Position numbers and translations under genes: made by a program. This document shows positions 25,388-38,297 of a DNA stretch of 64,000 nt, in pieces; position 1 is the first letter of the stretch, and each line of letters opens with the position of its first letter. This DNA comes from Gymnorhina tibicen. Lineage: Eukaryota; Chordata; Aves; Passeriformes; Artamidae. Where the stretch lies: NCBI GenBank assembly GCA_013399875.1, contig VXAZ01008167.1, positions 2,942,534 through 3,006,533 on the forward strand, written 5' to 3'. A model generated the notes under the pieces. The model did no database searches. It was not told the DNA's origin and worked only from the letters and a program-made list of their open reading frames with translations.

Positions 25388-28160
25388 AGGCTGCCTCTCT
25401 TTTCTTGGCATTCATTGTCTTTGGAATTGCTCCTGACCATACTATCTACGTCAAATTTGTAGAGTGTAGGGTGTTCCTTTTGTATTACATTCTCCAGCAT
25501 GCTGTTAACCTTTTCTATCAGCATTAGAGTTTGCCCTTTCACAGTTCATTGTCACAGTATTTTCCTTATGGGAGTTACTGTTAGCCGTAATATCAAATCT
25601 AATTTTGTCCTGATGCCCAATGGAATGCATGTAACCTTTGTAGATCAGTATAATAAATATGATTTTACCAGGACTCAGAGCAGGGGATTAAACTCTTTAT
25701 TTTACAGCCATTGGCATTACTAACAAATGCTCCTTCCAGTGTGAGTCCTTCTTGATTGAGGTGATGACTTGGAGGGTTTTGGTGCTACCTAGGAGATGAT
25801 TTCTAAATTCATGCAATACAATGACTTCTAATACTGCTCAATTTTGCTGTTTTGAACAAAGCAACACAAATCAAACAAGTACAAGAACATTGCTGAATGC
25901 ATGTCCCTTGTAGACAGAAATGAAGAGAACAAGAAGATTATTGAATACCATGAATTAATACAGATGGAAATAAACACAGACTCAGAGATTTATTTTTCAA
26001 ATAAATCATGTAAAAGTGGGAAATAGACACAACTTCTCTTCACACCCTCATTTATACCTGAAAGAAGGTAGAGATGTAAGAGACCCTAGTACACAGATGG
26101 GAGTGACGTAGATGTGTAACTAGCATACCTATTTTAGCCCAACATACAAGGAATAAAGAGGTTTTTAGGGTGTATTTTTTCTTTTCCTGAGCCACACAGC
26201 AGCATGAAACAGCCTTGTAGCCTTTTGTAATTTTTGTTGGTTTATTTTTACCTATGAAGGCCTTGATGTTGAAACTGTTGGGAAATTAAGTCATTAAATC
26301 CGGTTTTGTCTCCAGTGGTGGGGATGGGGAGAGTTGACAGGAAAATATTAACACTGAGCTATTTACAGGAATTGAAATTTGAAGCTCATATGAAAAATAT
26401 GTGCAGGAGTGGTAAAGAGGAGGGATTTTTAACTGTTACCATTGCTCTGCATGGGTGCAGTGGAAAAATTAAAAACAAACCAGGAGAAATTACATGAATA
26501 TTCATCACCTGTTACTGCGTCATCTTTCTAAATTATACGGCTTTTGAGAAGAGGAAAGGTTTCATGTTTGAATTGGTGGTAGTGTTATGAAGAGAAAAAT
26601 ATGGTGTGGTTTTTTCAATGGTTTTAATCTTCTAATAAAATGAGAGATGACAGTAGATAAACCAAGATATTGGAAAGGAATTAAGGACAATAAATACAGG
26701 AGGTTAGTAGGGATGCTGCATTAAGAACTGGAAACTGCCTTCACTTTTCCTTCCTCTTCACTTGTTAAGATTTCAGTGAAACTTTTCAGACTGGAATTTT
26801 TTACTTAGTTGACCATGCAACTTATATTGAAACAGTAAAAACTGAGTTTATAGTTGCTATTACCTGTGTTACAGCCCATGAATCCCTTCTAGTTATTAGT
26901 GAAATCCCTCCCAGTTACTTTTTTCTTATTCTAAATAGAACTGTGATACTTCACCAGTTTGTACAACGATATAGATAGCCCAGCTGGGGAAATGTAAATT
27001 CAGATACACCAGTTTTTGTCCTGTAGATGCTGTACATGGAAGTGGTGGTATAAAAGCTGTGACAATTACCTGTTTTTGCTTTGTCTCTGAGAAACTTTGG
27101 TCACTTGAATGGGAATTTGTGTCAGGTTGACAGCCACCAGGGCCTCCTGGGCAAGGCTGACCTTGGGAGCCCTTGTCAATCAACCCATCACAGAACCTGT
27201 CTTACCTTCCATACTAAACTTGTTCCCTCTGGAAAGCCTGAAATCCACCAACAAGGTGCATTCTCTCACAGAAACTCAGTGACCTCCTGGAGAGCAAAAC
27301 TCAGCAGAAGTCTTGGAAAAACTGGATATGCTTGGATTGTGTTACAGCAGCCACAGCTACTGAGCTCTGAATGTCTGCTGAAGTATGTACACTGCCTGAA
27401 ATATCTGTGTCATAGGAGGCAGAAGAGACTGTCACTTTGCTGCATTCTGCATCCACTTACGAGGATTTTACTTCACCATAATACTATGAACAGGAAAGGT
27501 TATTAAGAGATGCCAGGAGACTCTAATTCAATTACAGTTTATTGCAAAATCCTCAGATATGAAGTAGATTTACAAGGTACAGATACATATTTTGTCCGAG
27601 TAATAATGACAAATATAATTGCCCTTTTACAGTATGAATGACATGAGGAAGAAAGGGGTAAATTGTTTTCTGTGGCTTTCATGTTCAGAATCAGAAACTC
27701 AGGAGCATAAGTGATTAACAAACCACACTGGAGCTCGTACAGAAGAAATTTTTAATGAGAAAGTTCAACTCCTACACATTTGTAGCAAATTTTTGAACAG
27801 TTTTAAAAAGTCAGTGAATAAAAGGGTAGTCATTTGGGGGAAAAAAAAAGGTGTTATATTCAAAAATGTATTTTAATTTGCAACAGTAAGCAACTAGAAC
27901 TTTAGGCAAAAGAGAACATAAAGTCTCTCTTTTCTTCTTCTTATATTGAGTGTCTCTACTTTTTTTTACTAACAACAAAGAAATTTTTCTCCTGGATTCA
28001 AATTAAACAGTGATTTTCAGCCAGATATTTCATTGGTCAGCATGATAAGAATTTAGTTAACAGCAGTTTTCCGTAACCTTTTCAGGGCCATGTTTTTTAA
28101 CACAATAAACCATTCAGGCCATGTGCAGCAGTACTGGCTGGGAAAAGAACATTTTGTTAC
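25388..28160. other. Unique non-coding sequence
   Basis: No repeat recognised. The region just downstream of the LTR at 25387 does not look like an ERV leader or primer-binding site, supporting a solo LTR. Short protein-like open frames (minus, around 26930-27080 and 27540-27720) lack a good set of splice signals and are not called. Confidence 0.5.
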
Positions 28161-28332
28161 CTGCTTATTTGGTTTGTGTTGCTGTCACAGCATCGCAGTA
28201 CTTCTAAATATTGTGTTCCTGTTTCATTGCAGAACTTCACAGCCCAGAAGTTGTCTTCATTACCTTGAGGGTCATGCTCATCACAGCTTTTAAACTGCTG
28301 TCTTGTTTCATCCAATGAGTACACCCATGGCC
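28161..28332 (-). CDS. Candidate internal coding exon of an unidentified, possibly secreted protein
   Basis: The 172-bp block is open on the minus strand. It is preceded by an acceptor (TGTATGTGTTTACAG, with 'ttctcttgctg' upstream) and followed by a consensus donor (AGCAG/GTAACA). It starts in phase 1 and ends in phase 2, encoding about 57 residues. The peptide includes PWVYSLDETRQQFKSC, NFWAVKFCNETG and YLEVLRCC: four cysteines, an NET glycosylation sequon and several Trp/Tyr. This suggests a folded extracellular or lumenal segment. An internal CAAG/GTAATG could act as an alternative donor. I do not recognise the family, no adjoining exon fits its phases cleanly, and chance cannot be excluded. 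Confidence 0.33.
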
Positions 28333-28626
28333 CTGTAAACACATACAGCAAGAGAATATTTCTTCAAATGCCACCCCTCTGAGCATGCCCTGGAGCCATG
28401 CCCAAGAAGACTACCTGGGAGATGCCTGAAGACTGATCTGCTCAGTATAGACAGTATATAGGTGAAATATGCAAACTCAGCTAGAGAAATTTCTGTATTT
28501 AGGAACCTAGATCTCATTGAAGTATAGCCGTTATATACACTGAACCCAGAGATCAGCCTATGTTGGATACAAGCTGTGTGAAGATGTAGATCTCTCCCTT
28601 CTCTTCCCAGTACATTATATTTCTTA

Positions 28627-28695
28627 TAGAATCATTAAGTCACAGAACCATAAAGGACGTCCCAGATCACTGAGCCCAGCCATTAACCTGACAGT
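28627..28695 (-). mobile_element. Short CR1 3'-end remnant
   Basis: The plus strand reads 'agaatcattaagtcacagaacc...gatcactgagcccagccattaacc', a degraded match to the CR1 3' terminus seen at 986 and 49228. Only about 70 bp remains. It is oriented right to left, like those copies. Confidence 0.7.
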
Positions 28696-30000
28696 GCTGC
28701 TACTTTTGTGTGCCTGGTAGTGAACAGAAAAATGCAACAGGGTCTTTTCTAAAAGAGTAAGAGGAATATAGACCTTATACAGTGCAGACAGGCATGGCTG
28801 GAGCCACTGCCTTCCTGCACACAGAAATTCATGTTCGGAGAGTTGTACCAGGTAGCGGGTGTGGTTTTGGAAAGTTGGAGCTGCAGTACTGTGGGTTTCC
28901 TCTCCTCCACACTGAAACAGCTCTTGGAGCTCTGTTGAGGTACATCGAGCCCCAGTAATTTATGGGGAAACTTCACAACAGTGTGTTACCAAGTACCTCT
29001 AGGGTTGTCACTGCTAATAAAAAGATGACAGGCTTCAAACTAATGGTGCAAGGCTTCTGTTCTGAGGTTTGTCAGGCTTGCTCTGTCTGGTGTGTCTAGG
29101 CTGTGCCTTGAGCTTTGGTTTAGATTACAGCAGTTGCCTGGGGAGCACCCCACCTAACTAGGTTTCTATTTCTAAAATAATTTGGATATATTATCTTTAA
29201 GTGACAGCTTGTGTTAACAAATACTTAATCTCTTTAGAATGAACAATCTATGACTCAAGAATAATGATGTGGTGCAGAGTGCAAGTATGAAGAGATATCA
29301 CAGGCTTTGAAAGTATAAGGAATGGATTATACCAGAGGCTCTACAGTTATAAAAAGCTCAGCAATGTTCTGTTCCAGACTTATACAGGAATGCAATTTCA
29401 AGAGCTGGGTGAGAAAAGCTTTAAGCGTAATAAAATTAAAAAGGATCAAATATCCAATAAAATTTAAATATTCAATGTAAAGTCAGATGAAATGTAGAAC
29501 TGTAGACCAATAAAGAAAGATAGGGTGCAGAGTATATTCAAAGTATAAAAATTGCCTGAATTGAACCCAAGGAAGAGAATAAACAAACTCTCAGCATCTG
29601 CATTGCAGTCCTCTGAATTTTGGGTGCTGAGGATTTGATGTAATCTACCCTGCTTCCCTTTTTCTCAAGAAAAACTGCTGCCATTGACTTTAAGACCCAG
29701 GAGAATATAAAAAGTTGAGCAAAACTTCACAAAAAAGGAGTAAGTATTAGAAAAATGTATATGGTAATCTTAATGTTGTTATATTAAGAGTTTCCTGTAT
29801 TAAATACATAATTTGGTCTGTGACTTTGTGCATCACTGCAACAATAACGTGTTTCCTCTACCTTTATTAGATGCTTTAGACTTTAATTAAGCCAACAATG
29901 AATTCTCAACTTTGCATATAAGATGTGTTTCTTTTTTTCCTAAAACAAGGTTCCTGCTATAACCGCTGAAGGTTGCACAGGGCGAACTTCAGTAAACCAT
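28696..30000. other. Unique non-coding sequence
   Basis: No recognised element. A minus-strand frame at 28976-28749 looks protein-like in places but lacks convincing splice sites. Confidence 0.5.
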
Positions 30001-30587
30001 TGCTCTGGTTTTGGATGGGCTACATTTAATTTTCTCCATAGTAGCTGGTATGGGGCTGTGCTTTGGAGTTGTGCTGGAAACAGGGTTGATAAATCAGGGA
30101 TGTTTTGTTACTGCTGAGCAGAGTTTCCACAGAGTCAAGGCCTTTTCTGCTCCTCACTCCACCCCACCAGTGAGGAGTCTGGGGGTGCACAAGAGTTGGG
30201 CAAGGACACAGCCAGGACAGCTGACCCCAACTGACCCAAGAGATATTCCACACTGTATGGTGTCATGTTCAGCCTATAAAGCTGGGGAAGAAGGAAGACA
30301 GGGACATTCAGGGTGATGGTATTTGTCTTCTCAAGTCACCCTTACACGTGATGGGGCTCTGTTGTCCTGGAGACTGCTGAACACCTGCCTGCCCATGGGA
30401 AGTGATGAATGAATTCCTTGGTTTGCTTTGCTTGTGTGCTCAGCTTTTGCTTTCCTATTAAACTGCCTTTATATCAACTCATGTGTTTTCTCACTTTTAC
30501 TCTTCCCATTCTCCTTGCCATTCCATCGGGGTGGTTGAATGAGCAGCTGCCTGGGGCTTAGTTGTCAGCTGGTGTTAAACCACGACA
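30001..30587 (+). mobile_element. ERVL-like solo LTR
   Basis: 587 bp from TGCTCTGGTTTTGGATGGGC to 'ggtgttaaaccacgaca'. It shows the typical U3 start ('aattttctccatagtagctgg'), a TATA box in 'cagcctataaagctgg' near 30273 and ATTAAA near 30458 in 'cctattaaactgcc'. Its middle ('catttgtcttctcaagtcacc', 'cacctgcctgcccatgggaag') is shared with the 42136 copy and not with 13863 or 24187, so two subfamilies are present. Flanks are ACCAT (left) and ACCAC (right), a 4/5 match to a 5-bp TSD. No ERV interior adjoins it. Confidence 0.93.
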
Positions 30588-33500
30588 ACCACCATGTGAA
30601 CATGTAGCCTCAGCAGAGATCCAAACTCCCTTATCTTTGCTCTTCAACAGTCATTCAAATGTCAACCTTCCCAAAACCATAAACCACAAAGAATAGGACG
30701 GTTCCACAAATCTCTCCCGTTCTTCACATGAGTCCACAGATGACTATTAACGAAGTCACACAGTGTACAGGAAGTAAAAGTTAACAGTTGGTCACCAAAG
30801 GCGTTGGCCATATCTTGTTCCCCATCTTGTTTAGAAATGTTCCCATTTTAAAATATACCATTAGTTCAGACAGCATTGGAGATGAGCTAGGACTGTGCAG
30901 ACATCATCAGTCTTCCAACTAAATCAATGAAAAGGTATCCAATAAAGTACGGATGGTCTGAGAAATACTGCCAAGCAAATACGTCTTTGTAGTAAATAAA
31001 CAAAAATAGAAGTTATGAAAATGAACCTAATCACTAATAATTTCATCTGTCTGGAAAATTAAACTTTGAAAGTCATTAATAACTTTACATACTGGAGTTG
31101 TGCCACCTCCACACAGGTGACTGCAGCCTGTGGGGCCCAGAATAAGCAAACTCTATGTTTAGCAAACCGGAAACAGTGGGGTTGGTGTACTTCTTCTGCT
31201 CCTTGCAGGCAGCCTGTACACAACCAGGACACGTGGGTTTTGGAGATAACCTGTCACACATCTATAAGTTCTGGGGGGTTGTTAGATGAGTCTAATTTGA
31301 AGACAGACAAAATAAGCGATAGATTATAATTTGAACTCCTCTATCTAATAATATGAGCAGTCAGAGAAAGAGACAGGCGTAGTCTCTTTGAAGAGAAGAA
31401 TAAGGCTGATTGCTGAAATAAGTATTTCTTTGGTGAATTCAGTTCAGAGATGGAAAGTTGTCCTGTAACATAAGTGGAATAGTCAGCTGAGGAATGGTTA
31501 AAATGGTGACATGAAAGCAAGAAAATTAACTCTCCATTATATTGGATAACAGACAACTTGCTAACCCTGACAGGTAGGTAAGAGTGAGGAGGAGAGAACC
31601 CTCTGCATAGTCACCTCTGAAGCCTCTGCTCTCCCAGAACAGTCAATCCACAAGTGGTTTATTAAAGGAGATAGTTGAGTCATCCTCAACATTGCAGTAG
31701 AAATGGGAATCCCTGTCTGTAACCTCATCCCTCTGATTTCCTTACATTTACAAATATCCGTCATGATTTCAGCTGATTCCTCCTCTTGCTGCCAGTCTAG
31801 TTATCATTGGGCTGGAAGAAACAAAGAGTGCTGAGTACTCCCTTTGCCAGTATCTCTCAGGCCATGCAGTTCCTTGAAATAGCAGTGAAGGAGACTGGGT
31901 GATTCTGAATGTAGACCTGCTCCTAGTAAATGAAGGTTGCTTTCTAAAATGGTACTGTTCAGGTGAGGGGAAAAGGAGGTGGTTAGAGCTGACAACCAAA
32001 CGTAGCAACACCCTTGAGTAGTGTCAGATATGTAACCATACACCCTCTGCAGACTTTCTTATGTCAGGACAATTCTCAATATAACACCTGTGACTGGGTT
32101 CTTTTTTGTGAAGCTTCAGTAGTTTAGTGGAGTGAAATGCTCCAAGGAACCTGCTCCATGGATAGCATTAATGTTAAAGTTAGGCTTAATTGCTTTATAT
32201 GGCTTTCAATATAGGCTTTCCCAGAAAAACTCTTTAGTTTGTTTCTGAGTGTGGATGTCCTTTTATATTCACTGAAAAAGATTCAAATCACCCAGTACAC
32301 TGATTTCAGACTGAGAGAGTGACTTTAGAATCCTCCTTGGCAAAAGTGATGTCGAAAGGTTTTCCAGGAACACCACAGGATAAATAGGTGAAGGATATGC
32401 TTCAGTTTCTCATCTGTTTATTTTTAAAAATGACCATGATGTCAGCTTAGCAGTTGGTCTGCCACAGTTAGTGGTTACGTGCTTTACTTTGCAGTAGAAA
32501 AGTAAATTTCCACTGTTGATCAACACGGAAAGACAGGTGATAGATTCTGCCAGTGTCTCGGGAAAAGCATAGATATGCCAAATTTCCATTTGCTATTTAT
32601 GCTTTATGGGAATCACCTTAAGCTTGGTTTCTTCAGCTGGTTCTGACTTACAGCTGAGGAATCTCCTTAATACAGCCATTGCCACTCAATCCAAGCATTT
32701 CTCCTGAATGAGACTCTTATAATCAAAAGAATTTTTAAAGGTACAAGAAATTTTCTTTTTTTACATTTTTTTCAAAATATTGAATCTTGAGATAATTATT
32801 TGGATCATATTTTCACGATCTTACCATGATCAGGAAGGCTAGAATTTATTTTCTTTTTTAATAACTGATCATATTTCTATTAAAGTACCAAAAAATAACA
32901 CACCACATGCTGTAACTATAGCGATAAAATATCAAGAGTTGCCAAAATCATTCTCCTTTCCTTTTGTTTTTCTTCTCTTTTTCTGCAGAGAATCTATAAT
33001 AAATAAAGCTGTGTCAAAACCTGCAGTCTTAAATCTTCATTTGTTTCCAGTCTGATATTGCGTTTCCCAGGGCAAGACATAGGAAGAGACTTCAGCATTC
33101 AGCCCTTCATTTCTCCTATGGAACCAAAAAAAACATGATTTAAGATATTTGGGAAGACAGCACACAAATCTTTCACTTCACATCCCCTAAAAAGGACTCC
33201 CCAGTGAAAGAGAGGGGCAGGGCTTTGTTGTGTTAAAAGTTTCCAGCACGAAAACCCAGACCTGTCAGGGGAATCCATTAATGCATTTTGGTATTAATGC
33301 ATTTGGACTTGCTGGTTGGAGGACAAAAGAGCCTAGCAATGGATAGATTCTCAGATACTTAAATGGCCATTTACATATGCTTTTGCTTCATTTTATAGTT
33401 GAAATCTCATGCTGGTTTTTTACCACTTTGAACTACAAAGGCATACTCATTCTGCTTTTGTTTTCACCTGTAAAATTTTATTGAAGGCGAAGTGATTGAA

Positions 33501-34014
33501 CGGGCTTGAACAGACTGAAGAGAACATTTTCACAGAACAATGTCAGTTAAGCATAACTTTTATTATTTGTGTGTTGTTTTAAAATAATGGGTATATTTAC
33601 CTGGGAGAATCTTGTTCACCTAAGTTCTGAATAAATAAGTTACTTGAAAAGCACAAGGGAATATTATCCTCAAAATACCCTAAATCTAGGAACTTATAGG
33701 TCTGAAGTCTTTGGATTGTTCTTGTCATATATAAATAGTACAGGTAATATCAACCAAATAATCTCATGATAAATAAAACATAAGGTAAACCCAGGTGTAA
33801 GATGTTACAGGCAAGGCAGCAGGATATTATTGAAATCCTCAAGGCTCTAAACAGATGTGGGAAAATGCCATTTAGCTTTCTTTTGGGTATATAAAAATAA
33901 ACTGATGCACTAAAAATATTTGAATAATTCAAGTGTTTATTCAGTATTAAGAAGCAACAAATTGATTAACAAGAGCACAGGAAACAGTAAGTATATGCAA
34001 CTGAAATTTTGTCC
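30588..34014. other. Unique non-coding sequence
   Basis: About 3.4 kb with no recognised transposon or exon. It contains a 16-bp near-duplicate at 33277-33306 ('attaatgcatttt' type). Overlapping short minus-strand frames at 31560-32043 have no family signature. Confidence 0.5.
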
Positions 34015-34080
34015 ATAGCAGGGAGGTTGGAGTGGATTAAAGATCCCTTCTAACCCAAAGCTTTCTCTGACTCTAAATAA
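34015..34080 (+). mobile_element. CR1 3'-end remnant
   Basis: The sequence 'cagggaggttggagtggat' followed by 'gatcccttctaacccaaa' matches the last coding-to-3' UTR junction of CR1 elements (compare 56385-56445). About 65 bp survives. It lies in forward orientation and the terminal repeat is degraded. Confidence 0.68.
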
Positions 34081-35531
34081 AGCAGAAATACATAGCAGAA
34101 TTCATATCTTAAGGAGAATAAGACTTTTTGTCAGCATATGATTGTTTCGTGAGCCATTAACATTTCTTATGCATTGGTTATTACAGGGTCCTTGCTGAAC
34201 AAGCTGACAATAGTTTCTCTTCCCACAACTACTTTATTTCCATGTTCTTAAAAACCTTAAATTAGTAGCTGGAATGTGTCCAAATAATCATATTTTCATC
34301 TTGGGTTTTGTTGAGTAAGAACCTTAAGTTTCACTGCAAAAGACATGGTCTTGAAAATAATTTTAAGTGGAGAAATGGAGGATTGTGAATAAAATACCTC
34401 CAAAGATACGTGCTCCAGTGGGTTTAACATTCTTTGAGGAGATGATGCCTCAGACCCTGAGGGATTTGCTGTTCCCAGGAAGGGTAGGAATGCACAGCTG
34501 CCGCAGGACAGTTTGGCCTGGCGAGACAGAAGCTCCCAGAAGGAACCAGCCTGCTTGCCCAGACACTGTGCAGGAGTGGAGGCTCAGAGCTGCCACAGGC
34601 ACAGCCTGGGGAGCTGCCTGGGATATGATGTCCTTGAGAACCCTGACTCCACAAGGAGCCCACATCACGGCCAGTTCAGCAACCAGCACAACTTGAGTGT
34701 TTCTTTGAGTGAGCTTTGGCCCCTAAATAATGAACATCTCACTCCCTCCTTCGATCAACCGCTCTCAATATGCCTAAATTGCTTCTTGTGTTTGAATATT
34801 CGGCACACTGGAATTGAAGCTCAACAGGAATCAAGTTCATGATTTCCACAGTGGCTTTCATATCTAAGCAATTAACAACTTAAAATTCCAGTTAGAGTTA
34901 ATGAAGATCTAGTTAAGAAAGTCATTGGGGGTTAGGGATGGATTCATTTAATCCTCAAGTAAACGTATGTGTTGATCACATAAACCACTTTGTCAGCTTC
35001 ACTGACTATCCTGACTAGGTGTCAGTAACTGCCATGTGAGCCCAGGAAATTGGCTGGTGTATGGTACCTACATGGCTGGGTTTGATGAAAGGTCAGTGTG
35101 GGGGTAGAGCTACATCTAAACTCTGACCCACCCTTTAGCTATGGGTGAGAACTCAGGTCAAACAGGTCCTTCCTGATTTTACAACTACGTATTAAAAAGG
35201 CTGGACCATATTTATTTCCTTCAAAGCCTGTGATCAGAAATCCATCTTTGGAAAAGGTTTAAAAGGTCTCACTGGGGCTCTGCTTTGTGAAATAAGAGGC
35301 TTTGTGAAATAAGAGAAATTTCAGACATGCTCATTCAGTCCATGTTTAAGGTAAACTCTTGGCTCACTTTGCCTGGGACAGACACCTCATATTCTTGCCA
35401 TGGAATTAGTTTAGATTGTAATAATATACAAAGAGATGTATGTTTTCTCCAATCATCAAATTATCATCAAATTTCATCTGTCTCAAGAACTGGAGTACCA
35501 AGGACTGACAAGTAGGCAGATCAGGAAATGT
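34081..35531. other. Unique sequence with a moderately GC-rich patch
   Basis: Around 34440-34690 the sequence is GC-richer and open in several frames on both strands, with no recognisable domain. A perfect 17-bp tandem duplication occurs at 35282-35315. No gene is called. Confidence 0.45.
35282..35315. repeat. Perfect 17-bp tandem duplication (2 copies)
   Basis: GCTTTGTGAAATAAGAG occurs twice head to tail with no mismatch. This is a recent local slippage duplication. Confidence 0.9.
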
Positions 35532-35535
35532 CTGA

Positions 35536-36060
35536 TGGAGGAAAACCGACGCCGATCTCGGGCGGTCAGCCCGGGTTCGCCCGCAGCGTCAGCAGCAAGA
35601 TCTCCTTAGCCTGACGGCCGAGCAGCTCGCCCTCAAAGGGCTCCGTCTGAGTGCTGGTTTAAGCGAAGTCACAGGAGAGTAAAAGGAGGAGAGGGAGGAC
35701 TTTGGTCTGCAATCTGACAGCTTTAATGCAGGAACGCCGTCAGAGGGAACAGGGACCAAAGCCGGATTCTCCGTCGAGGAGTGGACTTTTAAAAACTCGG
35801 AAAAGAGGGGTTCCAGGGTAGGCTACCAATGGGGTAGGGGTGAGGAGGAGGGTCAAGAGGTACAACTTCCAATCAGTACAACTTGGGGGAGGTAACCAGG
35901 GGTACAAGCCCATAGAAGGTCAAGATAGCAGAACTTTCTAGAAAGATATGAATATTAAACGAGGGGGATACATATGCAGGAGGGGATTGGAATAAACTTG
36001 GGAGGGTACAAACCAAAAGGGTAGGAGGGGTGTAGAATGATGGACTTAGCAGCTCCACCA
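35536..36060 (-). mobile_element. Solo LTR with 4-bp target-site duplication
   Basis: 525 bp with inverted ends TGGAGG/CCACCA, flanked by CTGA on both sides (35532-35535 and 36061-36064). Read on the minus strand, it starts TGGTGGAGCTGCTAAGTCCA. It has a TATA-like TTTTTAAAAG near 35790, ATTAAA near 35722 and a CpG-rich U5 (35540-35660). The 4-bp duplication is the size made by gammaretrovirus-type (class I) integrases, which suggests that class. The opening GCTAAGTCCA block recurs at the start of the 43562 LTR, so the two appear related. Only the LTR is present. Confidence 0.87.
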
Positions 36061-36064
36061 CTGA

Positions 36065-37750
36065 TCATCAGATCCCCAACCAATTTGGCAGGCTACTACA
36101 AAAACCAGGTAGAGCCAGCATTTATCAATAGTTCCTGAGGTAATGCTGCTCTTGCTGATAAACGACAAATTTTAAGATCCTCATAACAAGTTCTCTTAAT
36201 CTTAAAGTGCAGTGTAGAGACCTTGGTAGCAACAAAAAGAGCTATTACATCAAAAAAGACTTATAAGCAAGACTTAGTGGGAGAAATAACAAAAGCCAAA
36301 GGTGACTCCTCCCAGTCTGGCCCTCTCCTTCCTTTGTAAGTGCTCTGTGGTGAATGTACTTATGTAACTTCACTGTCTTGCATCTTTAAAAATGCATCTG
36401 TGAAAAGTAAGACACAGGTTGACTTCTACAATTTGGCTTGATGTGACATAGTAGATGGATCATCCCATTCCTTGCTTTGATGGGGAAACTTGCTATGCAG
36501 CTTTGAAAGGTGGTGCACAGCCAAATGTTGACTCTGAAAGGCTTGACTAAAGACTGGGGAGGATCAGTGGGAATATTATCGACTGTCTGGTCAGCAAAAT
36601 GGAATAATGGAGTAACTGATAAACCCACATATCTGTGTGAGAATGAGCAAAGAGTCCTCAGATATGAAGCACTTAAAATGTCTTTTTCTGGCTTACTAGT
36701 TTTTCAGTTGAGCAATCAAGTTTCAGACATCATTCTTTGAATTAGGAAGTGATATGAGTGGTGCTTTTTCTATTCCTGGGTGCTTTCTGTATACTGGAAA
36801 AAGAAAAGTTGGAGTAAATATTGATAAATCCCCTCTTCTGAATTGCACTTGTCTGGACAGAAACACACACATTTGCTTGAAAAATACAATTATATTTTGA
36901 AAAAATATATTGAAAAAATGCTGTGGAGTTCCATGCCCTTTAACAATTTCATAATGAAATTCTCTCACTTTACTCATAAATTCAGTTGTCGTTATTATTA
37001 TTTTTCTTAAAGTCAGACAGAAATATTGATTCTGGTGTTCCACAGCTTAGTAAGGTGTTTCATTTCTTTCACTATCAGCACCACAGGTTCATAAAGACAT
37101 GGGCAACTCATTTATGCCCTCAGGGTTTTTCTTCTTAATAAGCTTCTGCAGTAACTAATTGGAAAGCAGACGCGTGTTCTTCTGTTGTTCTTTTCAGTAC
37201 ATTGATCATTTCTATGCTGAACTTCTTGTAAGCAGAATACTAAGATAATGCCGTAATTCCTTTGAGGTCCTGCAAAACATAATCTGCTGTGCAGAGAAGA
37301 CTGTTCTGAAATAGATGTTTTCTAAATTAAGCTGCTTCTGGATGTAGCAAAAATAATGAAGAGTTTCTCATGAATTTTCTTTTTTGTCTCCACCATTTAC
37401 TGTTTCCTTCCATCCTTTCTACTAATCACAAAATTATAATTAATGTTGGGAAAGCTGTAGGCAAAGTAATCTAAGTTTCCATCCCATATGAGAGTTGGGT
37501 GTTGAAGCAATAATTTGATCAGACATGAATCCAGCTGGCATTTTAAAATTCACACTCATTCACACCTCAAAGTAAAGTGGAAGGACTTTTCATCAGCTGA
37601 CACCTGATTTTAAGGTTTTTAAGTATTAGTGAGAAATGTAAAACCTGTATTATTTATTTTAGGACAACCATAGGAAACCAGCCTAATATGAGCTCCCAGA
37701 TCTAGGAGTGTAGTAGTTAAAAATTAAAAACTGACCAACCAACCAACCAA

Positions 37751-37807
<57 letters not shown>

Positions 37808-38297
37808 AAACAAACAAACAAACCAAACAAACGAAATTCCAGGCTTCCAAGTATCTGAAACTTCTCTGCTAATTTGGTCAGATGGTACAAGTCTGCGTGT
37901 CTTTGATGCCTTTATTTTAATTAATTAGGTACAGACCTAAATGAATCAGGTTGCCATATGTTGTGTCTTTACTTTGTGAATGGAGAGAAGGACACCTGGT
38001 TTGGAACCAGTACTGTGTGATCACTCGACTATGTAAAGAGAAGAGCAGAATTAAGATGTAAAACTCACTTTTCACACCTAAACTTCTGAAATATCTACTT
38101 AATGAAGTTTTACTTCTAACTTTCATCTTCCTATTTGAATTCTTTGGCATTACTCAAATTATTTCTGTGTTTGTTCCATCCTAAACCACATCTTGGGATG
38201 ATCATCACTTCTGTTCTCAGCCTCTTTTTCCTCTAGTACTTGTTCTTTTCCCTTTTTTCTGTGCAGAGCTGTATTCTCACTCACTCAGCTGGCCGTT
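36065..38297. other. Unique non-coding sequence with a long A tract
   Basis: No gene recognised. Overlapping frames on both strands at 36386-36740 look faintly protein-like without a known domain. The main landmark is the 54-bp A run listed separately. Confidence 0.5.
37734..37833. repeat. Poly(A) tract of 54 with flanking CCAA/CAAA simple repeats
   Basis: An uninterrupted A run at 37752-37805 is bracketed by ACCA repeats on the left and CAAA repeats on the right. No transposon body or pseudogene adjoins it on the left, so it reads as a microsatellite and not as a retrocopy tail. Length is prone to sequencing error. Confidence 0.9.

Noticed and set aside
25388..26000. Possible ERV leader or primer-binding site after the nested LTRs
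   Set aside because: No tRNA-complementary site or gag-like frame follows the LTR end; the sequence is AT-rich and unique.
36386..36740. Faintly protein-like frames on both strands (for example WNNGVTDKPTYLCENEQ on plus)
   Set aside because: No splice pair, no recognised transposase or domestic domain; insufficient to annotate.
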